From: Perca fluviatilis
Lineage: Eukaryota; Chordata; Actinopteri; Perciformes; Percidae
NCBI RefSeq assembly: GCF_010015445.1
Contig: NC_053121.1
Coordinates: 29,831,934-29,895,933 of the forward strand
Direction: 5' to 3'
Length of the DNA: 64,000 nucleotides
Position numbers and translations under genes: made by a program. Below the pieces are notes generated by a model. The model was not told the DNA's origin. It saw nothing but the letters and a program-made list of their open reading frames with translations, and did no database searches. Positions 1 to 11,404 of this stretch are shown here, one piece after another. Numbering within the stretch: position 1 is the stretch's first letter; every line of letters starts with the position of its first letter.

Positions 1-2176
1 TTAAAATTACTTCTGAATAGTAAATATTACATGATGTTCTAACAGAAGAAATTCTAGTGTGGAACATTCGGCCAAGGCTACAGTGTCATCTTCTCTGTTT
101 TAGTCTTGCATTCCCAAATATTTTGAGTATAATATTGAAACTATGACTGGACCATGCTATAATGGGGCTTCATGGTGCTATGATTGCTTTGGCTGTTGTG
201 ATACATGTCCTCACCGCATGAGACAAAACCTCCTCTTATACCGGCAGCACATCATCTCATTTCCTCTCCGTAACTCTTCATTGATCCCAACTGACTGCAA
301 ATGGAGCTGGTGAAAAGTGGTGGTGTGAACTGCCTCGGAGAGCTACTGGATGCTTGATCCATAATTTAGAAGTGGCACAGAGCAGCAGAGCACAAGCCGC
401 TCACATTCATTATTCACGCTTTCTGCTTATCCCAAAATTACCTGCGATGAAAATAAAAGATTCACTGCAAGTATTTGAATTGATCTTGCTCACAGGTGTA
501 GTACTCCTTGTCTTTGAAGTACAGACCGACAGCAAGTCAAGTTGGGAATTTGGCCTAACTGACTTTTAAGCTTATTAAATGGACCAGAAGAGGCAATGAT
601 GATGAATCGTATGCATGCTATCTACTTGGTATTGGTCAAGCAGCCGCAGGAGATAATGGAGCTATACTAGTATTTAGGATATTCAAAGTTATTGCTTTAA
701 TGGCAGAATAGGCAAATTGCTCCCAGACATAGAACATTACATTGTTAGACTCTGGAGGCTATCCCTAATGCATTGAAGGTGTATGACTTTAAAAATAGAT
801 ATTTATTTCAAAGTAACACTCATATTTAATTGCTTTTAGTTCCGTATGTGTCTCTAACTGGGACAAAACAACTAAGAATATTCGTCCCTCTGAGTGTTAA
901 TCAAATGAATAACACTTGCCAAAATTGAAAATCTGGCAACACGAGGATTAGTCTAATGAATTTTGAACAAAGAGACAGCATTGCAGTAGACGGTGGGGTT
1001 TTAAATATGTTATCCTTCACACAAAAAAGCTTCTGTTTAAAAAGATTAAAAAGAAAAAAAAAAAAGTGTTACATGACCCCAAACACAGAGGTCCAATCAA
1101 CAGAAGGCATCTCCCTAATACAAAGAGAAAGGATGACCCCCTCCCAAGGCCCCTCCCACCTCCTACTTCTTCTCCATCTGTCAGTGTCATATGCGACAGG
1201 CAAAAGGGACACAAACACACACTCAGACACTCTCACTGACCCAGGCAACGTTCACATGAGGGATGAGGTTGTTCTTAAGAAATGCTTAGAGCTAAATGAC
1301 GTCCTTAAAAAGAAAACATGACTCTTAACATCCGGGAGACAGTTGGGGTTAATTAACAAATGATATGCTGCCCTCTTTTAGGCGCTAACGAGTTAGATAT
1401 TGTTTGTTCATATTGATAATTACAATTTTGTCCCGATATTTTTCTTACTTTACTAAAGTTCATCAGTTGACTTATGCTTGTCTTTGTATTTTACCTGTTT
1501 TTTTTACCTGGGCGCAAGCATATTTAAAAGTTTCAAGAGCCACTAAAGATCTTCCCGATTTACCTTAAATAATTACAATATTGCATTTTAAGTAAATCAC
1601 TGACCTTTCTATCAAGCTGAAAGCATAATTTCTCTTCATGAAGCCGTAAATCTGTCTTTTTCTCCTAAGTTGCTGTTGAGACGTGTAGACCCAAGTCTTT
1701 CGTAGTCTTATTAGCAGCGGTGCATTCAAATGAGTTCAGCTATGACGTGTGCTGCGTACTATACCATTGTCAGTAAATAACCCTTTACACTAAAACTTAC
1801 ATTGACACAAAACTGTCAGTCTCTTTGACCTGTCAGTCATTTGTTGAAGGCTTATCGACCGCTTAATCGTGTATTTGTGTGAGAGAGAGTCGAGATGAGA
1901 GAGACAGACTGCCTAAGCAGACACATTGCATGTGACATCATGTTTGTAATAAAACAGTTTTCAATTGCTGTAACTTGAAATGCTGCTGTTTAAATGAGCT
2001 TCAGTAATGTAACTAAAGTGCTCTTTAATACTACAGCTTTTCTTTTGGCCCAATGGCAGCAGCTACACTCTGAATATTCCTTAGAACTGTTACTTGTTTC
2101 ATTCCACAGCAGGGTGGGATTAAGGCCTGATTTAAGGAAATAGACACATCTGATACTTTCTTACTTACTCATGTTT

Positions 2177-2177
<1 letters not shown>

Positions 2178-2264
<87 letters not shown>
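2178..2264. repeat. (TG)n-(TA)n microsatellite
   Basis: A short TG run grades into about 75 bp of perfect TA dinucleotides that end exactly where the Tc1/mariner-type element begins, so the element inserted at a TA within or beside the repeat. Confidence 0.97.
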
Positions 2265-2267
<3 letters not shown>

Positions 2268-2789
2268 TACAGGCCAAAAGTTTGGACACACCTCATTCAA
2301 ATGTGTTTCCTTTTATTTTCATGACTATTTACATTGTAGATTCTCACTGAAGGCATCAAAACTATGAATGAACACATATGGAATTATGTACTTAACAAAA
2401 AGTGTGAAATAACTGAAAACATATATTTTAGATTCCTCAAAGTAGTCACCCTTTGCTTTTTTATTAATAAGGGAAAAAAATTTCCACTAATTAACCCTGA
2501 CAAGGCACACCTGTGAAGTGAAAACCATTTCAGGTGACTACCGCGCAGCTCATTGAGAGAACACCAAGGGTTTGCAGAGTTATCAAAAAAAGCAAAGGGT
2601 GGCTACTTTGAAGAATCTAAAATATAAGACATGTTTTCAGTTATTTCACACTTTTTTGTTAAGTACATAATTCCATATGTGTTAATTCATAGTTTTGATG
2701 CCTTCAGTGAGAATCTACAATGTAAATGGTCATGAAAATAAAGAAACACATTGAATGAGAAGGTGTGTCCAAACTTTTGGCCTGTACTG
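2265..2789. mobile_element. palindromic Tc1/mariner-type non-autonomous element
   Basis: The element begins CAGTACAGGCC and ends GGCCTGTACTG, with a TA dinucleotide on each side, as expected of Tc1/mariner insertions. The outer roughly 190-200 bp on each side are near-perfect inverted copies, joined by a short unique centre (about 2460-2590). No transposase reading frame is present, so it must have been mobilised in trans. The arms differ at only a few sites, implying modest age. The superfamily call rests on CAGT termini and TA duplication. Confidence 0.85.
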
Positions 2790-2841
2790 TACATAGAGAG
2801 AGAGAGAGAGCTAAATGTATATATATATAGATATATATATA

Positions 2842-3024
2842 TTTTTTTTTTTGCCATTTTCAGCCTTTATTTTGATAGGACAGCAGAAGACATGAAAGGG
2901 GAGAGAGAGGGAGAATGACATGCAGCAAAGGGCCGCAGGTCAGAGTCAAACCTGGGCCCGCTGCGTTGAGGAGTAAACCTCTATACAGGCGCCCGCTCTA
3001 CCAACTGAGCTAGCCGGGTGCCCC
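2842..3024 (-). mobile_element. tRNA-derived SINE, copy 1
   Basis: Read on the minus strand it starts with a tRNA-like head containing TAGCTCAGTTGGTAGAGCGG (A box) and a B-box-like GGTTTGACTC. A unique body follows, ending in AATAAAGGCTGAAAATGGC and a homopolymer. The same order is seen in two other copies in this window (3131-3281 and 44115-44280), which shows it is a dispersed family. It lies in gpm6a intron 1. Confidence 0.85.
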
Positions 3025-3130
3025 TCGCTGTCTTATTCTTAAAAAATATATATATATTTTGCTAATTTAATACAGTAGAAAAATCCTAGACAAAAATATC
3101 ATAAAAGGGCTCCACTTCTTTTTTTAAAGA

Positions 3131-3281
3131 TTATGTTTGGGGCATTTTTGTCCTTTATTTGACAGGCCAGCTGAAGACATGAAAGGGGAGAATGACACGC
3201 AGCAAAGGGCTGCAGGTCGGAGTCAGAGTAAACCTCTCTATATGGGCGCCCGCTCTACCAACTGAGCTATCCTGGCGCCCC
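3131..3281 (-). mobile_element. tRNA-derived SINE, copy 2
   Basis: This is a second minus-strand member of the same family as 2842-3024. The A-box region (GATAGCTCAGTTGGTAGAGC) is intact. The copy has lost part of the B-box segment seen in the other copies, so it is internally deleted. It lies about 100 bp from copy 1 in the same orientation. Confidence 0.8.
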
Positions 3282-3582
3282 AATAATTGCTTTTAAAGAT
3301 GATATTGGCCCGTAATGATTGTATGTTTTTCTTTGTTGGTGCATCCCTAATTAAAATTGATCTTTTCTTTTTTAATAATATAGGCTTTAAATTCTATGCA
3401 GTTATAGCCACAGAGAAAATTTAGGACATTTACAAAATTAAGTTCCGTCTGGCGAATGTTGACTTCACATACACTGCAAGACATCTAATCACACTCCATT
3501 TTGGCGCATTCAACTAGCAGTTATTAGTTTCTTGTTACCAGAGGAGTTTTGCATGGGGGTGGGGTAGCAGTATGCCTGGTCC

Positions 3583-3583
<1 letters not shown>

Positions 3584-3614
<31 letters not shown>
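3584..3614. repeat. (GA)n microsatellite
   Basis: A run of GA dinucleotides about 30 bp long, with further imperfect GA-rich sequence to about 3635. Confidence 0.9.
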
Positions 3615-3620
<6 letters not shown>

Positions 3621-6600
3621 AAAAGAGTGAGAGAGATCTCAGTGGGGGATGGTGTGTCTGTGTCAGTCTGAGAGTAATGGGTGAATACATGTCTCGTTGC
3701 TTTCCTATATTTAATGCGCAGCCCCCCTTCCCCTGAAGCGGGCAGGTTTTTTCAGCTCCCGCACGCCCCCATCTCCTCTGCGCATGTTTAATCAACCAGT
3801 ATGGTTGCCATGTCAACCGCAGCGCAAAATCTGAGAATAGAACGAGTACTTCAGTGCCATGACCCACTTACTGTATGTCAACAAATTCAGTGGGACAATA
3901 GTGACTGAGACACATTACACAGATAACCCCTCTGGGCATAAAGGACGTTATAGGCCAGGTCCGAAAGCTCAGCCACTGATTTCCTCTCTTTCTTTTTTAC
4001 TGTTAGATGAAAGACCCTGAACATGACTGCGTGACTGCTGAGCAGGGACGGGTCTTTTGTCTGTGCCTAGTTCACTCCAGGAACTGAGGAGAAAATTTCA
4101 AAAAAAACTCGGGAGAAGAGATGAGGGTTGTTCTTTTACTTTCAATTTGCACATTTTAAGCATGCAGCTGGGTAAAATCTGCTTAAATGTCTTGATCGCC
4201 AACATTATAGGCAGCAAGCACTAAAGGGTGTAGGGATTTAAGTCACTGCTCCCAAACAATAGAACACAATAACAGCCTGTCTTCAGTATATGAAGGAATG
4301 TGACAGCAGTCTGTACAGTTGCATTCAATTTGTATTTGTTTCCAAAATACACTGTACTTTGAATAACCTAAATATTTAAGCTTGATCGGAATTTCTTAAC
4401 TTACTTATACTATACAGTTACTATATTTAGAATGTCTTTGTTTCTTAGAAATGAGCCTACTTAATAGGAACACCTTTTATTGGCTTAACCATCACTCAAC
4501 ATATAAAATAGTATGTATATTGTAGTCCTAGTATTAAAATAGGACAATGCAAAATGTTGAATGGCTACACTATCATATTATGATGAACATCATTGAGATC
4601 CAGTGACGCTTTTCAGGAATGGTGTCAAATTGCGTCATTATGTTTTGAACACCTGTTATCCTGTATCTAAAAAAGCTAGACTAGGGAGTCATTCCTGCGA
4701 GAACAATAAGAAAAGGTTCTCCATTAATAGCTCCAACAAATTTCATAAGAACAATTGAAGAACAATGAGCGAGAGAGGGAGGGAGCGAAGGAAGGAGAAG
4801 GGTTATGTACTGTAGCCTGGCCAGAACTCACTGAGCAATGCCACCGTGCTGTGAGTTGAAGCTATTATGTCAGAGGTATAGCCTTGGCAAAAAATCTTCC
4901 AGGCTATCGTGAGACACAAACACCCAAAAGTCTATGCCTATTTCATTCCTCGGGGTTAGCAGTTCTTTAAAGCAAGATGACCAACCCAAATAAATGACAA
5001 AACAACTCTTGAATATGCTACTACCTAGAAATTAAGGAAATAATTTGTGACTGTTGTACAAATTAATAATATCATTAAAAGTAATAAATTATATCCCCTC
5101 TAAATATACCATGTTTAATGAAGAATCAATTGTACCAACAAACCATCAGTCTAACCACAGCACCTATTCAAAGCAGCCTCTTGTTTTACCGTGCCTTAAC
5201 CTCAATGCAAATTTGACATTTATTACAGGAACTTTCATTTCAAAGTGCATGAAACTCAGTGAACCATTACAAAATACAGTGAAACTCAAATAGCTTCATC
5301 CTTATCATTATGCATTGTGTCTGCTGCGTTCATGCCATGTTATTTGACAAATCCTGCTGAGTTTTATGTAGATTCACAATATAAAAAAAAGCAATCAATG
5401 AGATTCTCATCATGTAACAGCTTGTCAAGTTAGAGCCTGATCAAACAGAAGGACAAACGGGGCCTTGCAGAGAAGATTCTTGGCTCAGGAAAAGTTAACA
5501 GGTGTGCCTTTCTCAGTTTTTCCATTCAGCAACAATTAACACCAATGTGAACAATCTCCGGAATGATTTTGGTTTATTCTTAAAAATAATGTACTCGCCC
5601 TGTGCTCATTTGCACAACTTCTCTGCAAAACTTCAATCATTTTAGCTCTGAGTTTACATTAGTGAAAGCTGCTTTTTCAACCGTAGGGCGTTGGTTTGCT
5701 TCCCGTTGCTGATGGGCCCCCTGTGGTACATAGTGTGCACTGCTACATTTGGCTAGCAGCTGAAGTGAGCAGTGCCCACCTGGTGCATCTGACTCATAAT
5801 CTGAGATTTGCAGCCTTAGAAGAGGAAGACAGAAGGGCATTAGCGTGCTGTTTGTGCACTCATTGACACCTTTTCTGTGGTGGAAGTACCTATTTGCAGA
5901 AGTGGATTGTATTTTCACCAACAAAATGATATTAAATTGACTTTTAACAGTGGCGTACATTTCTAATAGATAGTAAATATAGTACGCTGTTGTCAATAAA
6001 AGGCCCCTATAAATGTCAAGGCACAGTGGCCCTCTCATAAGTATACAATGTTGCGTGACGTTCATAAGCTTTTAAAATTGTCATGGCTGAACAGAATTGT
6101 GGTTATGGTGCTCGTGTTTTAGAGAATTTTTGCTGTAAGCAATGTTCCCTTGAATGTCTTGAGTGTTTATGCCCAATCTCTGTCTTGATCTTTGATGGAC
6201 TGTAGCTTTCTTTGGGCCAGCATCACAGCAATAATTTGTTTATTTTTTTCTTCACTTTTTTTATTAGCCTGTGTGTCATTGTAGAAATGTGGCTGTAACC
6301 TCTCCTAAAAACTGAGCAATGATTCTTACAAACGATTACAGATATTTACAGAATGATAGGCATGAAATCAAAGTGGCATGGAAATAAACCTGACAATGTG
6401 ACTTTATTGTTCATCACGCTTCATCAGAGCAATCATTTTCAATCATCTGTTGTCTTCAGTAACCAGGAAAGGAGCTGACACTTTTCAAATTCCACATGGT
6501 TAGGTGACCAGTGAGCCCTGCTACCTTGTTCTAACATATCTATCTTACATTGGGTGTCATGCTTCATCAACCAATACATCTCCTGAAATGTTATGTCATG

Positions 6601-9167
6601 ATCATATTGTAGCCTGGTAATAAATGGGAACCTGTCTCCTGATAGCACTCATTTCTTTCCCCACAGGGAAAGCATACACAACCTTCTAAACCCAGTAAAA
6701 TCTTTTGAGATTGATTTAGAAATAGATTTTACGAAACTACTTGTCCCAAAATATTTTGTATTTTATTTTGTATTCTTGTATAAGTGGAGTTAAATAGTAG
6801 TACTATTTAAGGAACTGCCAGATTAACCTTTAAAGGTTAGTTAGAAATGGTCTATGTATCTCACCATGTCATCTACTGTAGTAAGGCCTTAGCTTTTAGC
6901 TGGCCTTAATCAAACTTACAATTGGTTCAACTTTCACTCTCCAGATGTTTCTTTTAGCATATAATACACTTTGTCAGTCAGAAAAAAACCTGATCATCTC
7001 TGAAGGCTTGCATTGTCTCCACACTAGTATACATGTTATTATACAAATGTTCAAAATCAGACAGTTACATCAAATAATAAACAACTGAAAAGGAAATAAA
7101 CAAATCTAAGTCTTCCTTATATTTATAGTGACTTGTGAGCAGTAATTCATAAAGGCATTGTAACTTTGGTGGCTGCATACATTTGTCAGGCAGCTGGACT
7201 AGATTGAATGTTAGCTTCTGAGTAACAGGTTGGCCATTTACTTTTTAACAAACTCTTTTTGAATGGTGCGAATGTTAACAGCAGTACTACACAACAAATG
7301 TCAGCCATAAATGCCATGTACATGGTTAGTGGACATTTAAATTTTTGCTATATGCATCTTACATTTGATCCTGAACCTGTTTTCCCTGATAGAGTTATAA
7401 GCTCCAAGCTGTTCTTTCTAACCATCAAAGTTTATCAGGTGACAGAAAAACAATTCAGTCATCTGCAAAAAAATAATAAAAAAATTGATATTTCTCTTTT
7501 GCATCTCTGAAATGTCTTGTGCCAACCAACTCTGGCTGCACTTAACAACAAAATAAGTTTACAGCCGTCCGTTGTATGTATGTCGCATGTTTAACAATAT
7601 TTTAGGTATTCAGAAGAAAAGGTTTGACAGTAAGCCAAATTTAGGCTAAGAGAACTTTCAGTATATCAGTGCACACTAACTCTTTACAAACCTGAGCTTG
7701 GCCCAAATGAATGGACATGGCATACAGAAAGGCTTGCATGGCTGTATCTTTCAGTTTGGTGAGCATTTGTATTAGTGGCCAAGGCTGACAGAATTTCATT
7801 TTTGGACAGGAATCCCTGAGTACACACCTAGTAATGGCGACCAAGAAGTATTAGATAAAAATCTGTAAGGTTGGTGGTGCATATGCCAAACATTACAAAT
7901 TGTTATGGACGCTCTCATTAATGATCTTGCAGCAATATTGTCAATCCCTTTTAATTAACAGGGAACAAAATAGAATTTCTACTTATCACTACTGGATGTG
8001 CATATAACTAACATATAATCCAGCATTATTCTCTCTCTATTGTATATGATTAGGCTTGTATTCTCCCAAACCTCTCTCTTCCTTGCACTCTCGCTCCCTC
8101 TTCCCATTGCTTTGTTTTCTACTCAATTTTTGTCAGTCTGACTCTGCCTCTATACCTCTTTCTGTCTTTTTTTTCTTCCCACACTCTCAGACACAGTGAA
8201 CTATTCCTGTGTTACTGAAATGTCATCAGCAAGAGTGGGTGAAGAGAGAATAGATAATGACTACACTTGGCCACTGCCATGGCAACTGTTTCAGCGCATG
8301 TGTGTGCGCCTGTGAGGTTGCAGGGAGGAGAGGCGGGAGGGAAGAGAAACAAACATATGAAGCCATGCCTGTCAAATGAAGTGAATCTGAGAGGGAGTGA
8401 GACAAGGGAGGGAGAGACAAAGGTGTGTTCTGCAATACATGATAACAGTGTCCTGTCCACCTCGGCATCATGTATCATTTCGGGGTAATTTCAGGACGAA
8501 CATCTTTATTGAAAAATGGTGCAGTTCACTTGTAAACAAAAATGTGCTCTCACTCTCTTGCTTTTGTGGGTCCCAACCATACACTGAATCATTCATGCAG
8601 AGAAAATGTGGTGGTGGTGGTGGTGGTGGGGGTGTGTGGTAAGTATAAATAGCAATTCCACTTTGAACAGAGCAAACACTACCCCTCTTTAACAAACGAA
8701 AGAAAACCCCTGCTCCTGCATCAAATCCACACTGAATGTCGCAAAAAACACTGCTGCAAGATACAACGTCTGGGTATTTGGACACAAAGGACAGAACCTA
8801 AAAGCTGATGGATTAATGAGTGTAGGAGCTCGGGTTGGTTCTTCACTCTTTGTGTTTACCTCTCAGCCATCACGACAAGCATGAAAGCCTTATCAAGCAA
8901 ACAAAGACAGTGCATCCCTCGCTGAAGCGGTTCACACCCCTCTGACTACCCAAACAGACGTAGACATAGACGTGCTCTCTTCAGTGGAGTGCTGACACTC
9001 AATGGACAAAGGAATTACCACAAACAGCTGCTCTTCTATTCATAAAGGGAAAGGCTAACATTTGTGCAATTGTCTCTGCAGAGGCACCACTGGCACACTG
9101 ACAAACACACCCATGTCAGATTTACTTAAGTAAATCTCCCCAAACGTGCAAAGAAATACTTTCTTAC

Positions 9168-9204
9168 CTTTCTGGGTCTGCCCCTCATCCATGTCTTCTT
9201 CCAT
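9168..9204 (-). CDS. gpm6a: gpm6a first coding exon (neuronal membrane glycoprotein M6-A), partial gene
   Basis: A minus-strand ATG at 9204 opens twelve codons reading MEEDMDEGQTQK plus one base, followed by a canonical donor (GTAAG, starting 9167). This closely matches the start of the long isoform of vertebrate GPM6A (human begins MEENMEEGQTQK), which is also split by a phase-1 intron before the first membrane span. The family is a four-pass proteolipid (PLP/DM20/M6) acting in neuronal filopodia and growth cones. Only the short cytosolic N-terminus is here. The membrane-spanning exons must lie left of position 1, since nothing like them is seen in 1-9160. Identification rests on 12 residues, the donor position and synteny (GPM6A neighbours SPATA4/ASB5 in mammals), so it is strong but not certain. 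Whether it is the a or b duplicate cannot be told. Confidence 0.8.
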
Positions 9205-9850
9205 TGCGCGGATTCTGTCTTTAGAGCAACACAAGATGTGTAAATGAAAATGCCTGTTTAGGCAGATTCAAAACCTTATTTATTTTCACGGGGTAGTCCA
9301 CAAAGCACTTTCGCTTTCTTTCTCTCGGTCTCACTTTTCCACTTTCTCTAGACGTCCCTATACTGAGAAAGATGTGATTGCCTGTCAACTGAGGTTTCTG
9401 TCAAGAGTCCGGGCAATGCGAGGGATCACTGAGTCTTTGTGGTGCTGTCCATTGCGAGCTGCCGTGGCAAGTGCTGAAAACCTCCTTGGTCCCTGGTGGA
9501 GAAGGAGGGGGAGGGCTGGTTGGAGCAGAGGGGGGTCTCTGTGGTAGGCAGGAAAGTCCATGTGTGATCGGAGGGGTATGCAGCTGAAGAGGCTGGTGTG
9601 AAAAATGTAAAACTAAAACACTGAATGCACCATTGGAATAGAGACTGAGCAGTGACTCTAGACCTTTGTGAGTAATGTTTAGACAGGGGTGTTCACAGGT
9701 GAGGGTCATCATTAATTGTGCAGCCCACCCTAAACACCCCTGGTTCTTAGACAGAATGGTTAAGCCCGCCCCTGGTGGCAGTGACTCTACAGCATTAACT
9801 CAACCTCTCCTTAAATAAGGGAGGGGGAGACATCTGATTTCGAAATGGGA
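9205..9850 (-). promoter_or_regulatory. gpm6a: putative 5' UTR and proximal promoter of gpm6a
   Basis: This is the sequence directly upstream of the gpm6a start codon on the minus strand. It is richer in C/T tracts and G runs than its surroundings and has no convincing TATA box. A near-match to the right half of a REST/NRSF element (GGACAGCACC on the minus strand, 9441-9450) lies about 240 bp upstream of the ATG. The transcription start cannot be placed from sequence alone. Confidence 0.35.
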
Positions 9851-10552
9851 TTCTCCTAATCTTATTAGCCATACAGATTCAATTATACGATCACCAAGGA
9901 GGTGTCATTGGATTCCTATCATGTAAATCCATACTATATATGTATACAATCACTGCATAGGCAAGTTGTTGCCCACTTTTAGTGATTTTAAGATTCAAAC
10001 TCAAGGATTATGTGGTCCACTCTGGCTTGAGGTTTTACAGCTCATGGTTTTATCAAACTCTTTGGGCAGCCAATTGGTTGCTACTTTTCCCAAAAAGTTT
10101 GGGAGATATGCATTCGGTCATCGGCTTAATGCCTGAACATTTTTCTACACTGTGCAAGAAGACTTCCATGTTAAATGTATTATGACATTTAATTTACGTG
10201 TCTAGGAAGGTTGTGCAAAAGTCTTGAGTAGCAGACTGTGGCAGCGTAACAACAAATGCATATTATGGAATGCAAAATGTAAACATTTTCTGAAATGCAT
10301 AAATAATAATTCAATACAATATAAACATAACTAATAAGATTCAGGAGATTGAAGATTAAATGCTGTATTGCCATTTTAACATAGTCGATAGGAATTTGGT
10401 TTGGTGAGCTCACACGGGGTTGCTGATACCTTACACTGATAAACACCGAGGCCAAACAACACAACAAATATATTGACAGACTGAGGTGTGGATAGAGAGC
10501 TATGAGGCACAGAGGAATAATTTGAAGATCATTGAGGTACATTAGGCTGCCG

Positions 10553-10700
10553 TGGGATGAAATGTGCTGTATAAATAGAAACTGACTTGACTTGAAGTAC
10601 GGACAGATGGGTATATGGATGGATGATCAGACAGGTGGATTAGATGAAACTTTAATGATCCCTATGGGGAAATTGAGCCTCCGCTGCAGCAGAGAACTGG
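10553..10700. repeat. short fragments of retroelement tails
   Basis: The stretch at 10553-10596 (ending in TTGACTTGAA) and that at 10648-10678 (ACTTTAATGATCCCTATGGG) resemble 3' ends of fish non-LTR elements or SINEs; the second motif recurs inside the SINE at 15046-15388. They are fragments only. Confidence 0.4.
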
Positions 10701-11232
10701 AAAGCAGAAGGAGGCCAGTTAAGAGGTCTAAAAATGATATAATTAAACACATTGTAAATATACAGGGATGAATTTGTGCATGGAAAGACCAATTTGAACC
10801 GGTGGGGATTGCTTTTAAAGTGATGGTTTGACCTATCAGACGCTAATTGTCGAATAAGGTAATGGATGGTGGCAATCTTTTGCTTTTTGCTTTATTGGCG
10901 CAGGAACATATTGGTAGTTATCTTTTTGTCAGCCTTGGTCTACAGTTTATTTGCCCTGATTAAAGGAATGCTTAACAGCTTAATTCAGGGGCCTTCGAGA
11001 GGGACTGCACCATCATCTTGGCCTTTGTTTTTGGTAATTATGCTATGTTTCAAAAGGAATGTAGTTATTTATTGATGTTAAAATGTAATGCTTTATTAAT
11101 GCTTAATTGCTTAATTAATAATTCCATTAGCCTTGTGTAGCATATTGTCCAACCAAATGGTCTAACCTCCTGTGTCCACTATGTACATTTTATTATTTTA
11201 ATTTAGCAACATAGCTTTTTATTAGCCATGCT

Positions 11233-11404
11233 CAGGGTTGAAAATTAGTACCATCTACCAGCCAAATGCTGGTAAAATATGTAAGTGACTGGTAGCTTAG
11301 CTTCACTCACCAGCCAAAAAAAACAACAGCAATCTATTGTTGTTGTTAAAATTGAACATTCATGCCATTTGGCTGGTGGACGAAAAAGTAAATTTTGAAC
11401 CCTG
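11233..11404. mobile_element. short hAT-type non-autonomous element with a perfect 8-bp target duplication
   Basis: The ends are CAGGGTTGAAAATT and AAATTTTGAACCCTG, which are imperfect inverted repeats. The eight bases on each side are identical (GCCATGCT at 11225-11232 and 11405-11412). CAGGG-type termini with an 8-bp duplication are diagnostic of hAT transposons. At 172 bp it has no coding capacity. Confidence 0.9.

Larger units (their letters stand above)
1..9167 (-). other. gpm6a: gpm6a intron 1 (3' part continues off the window)
   Basis: By position this is the first intron of gpm6a, which is very long in vertebrates. I find no exon-like coding segment in it. It contains a (TG)n/(TA)n microsatellite, a palindromic Tc1/mariner-type element, two minus-strand tRNA-derived SINEs, a (GA)n tract near 3584-3614 and a GGT-rich run near 8610. 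The rest is unremarkable AT-rich sequence. Confidence 0.6.

Noticed and set aside
956..1321. 121-codon plus-strand frame in gpm6a intron 1
   Set aside because: Low-complexity Lys-rich and Leu-rich stretches, no similarity, and it lies within an intron.
3804..3817. X-box-like GTTGCCATGTCAAC in gpm6a intron 1
   Set aside because: One essential position of the second half-site is wrong and no gene start is nearby.
10189..10542. 117-codon minus-strand hydrophobic frame
   Set aside because: Hydrophobic residues follow from AT-rich codons; no known family, no promoter or splice signals.
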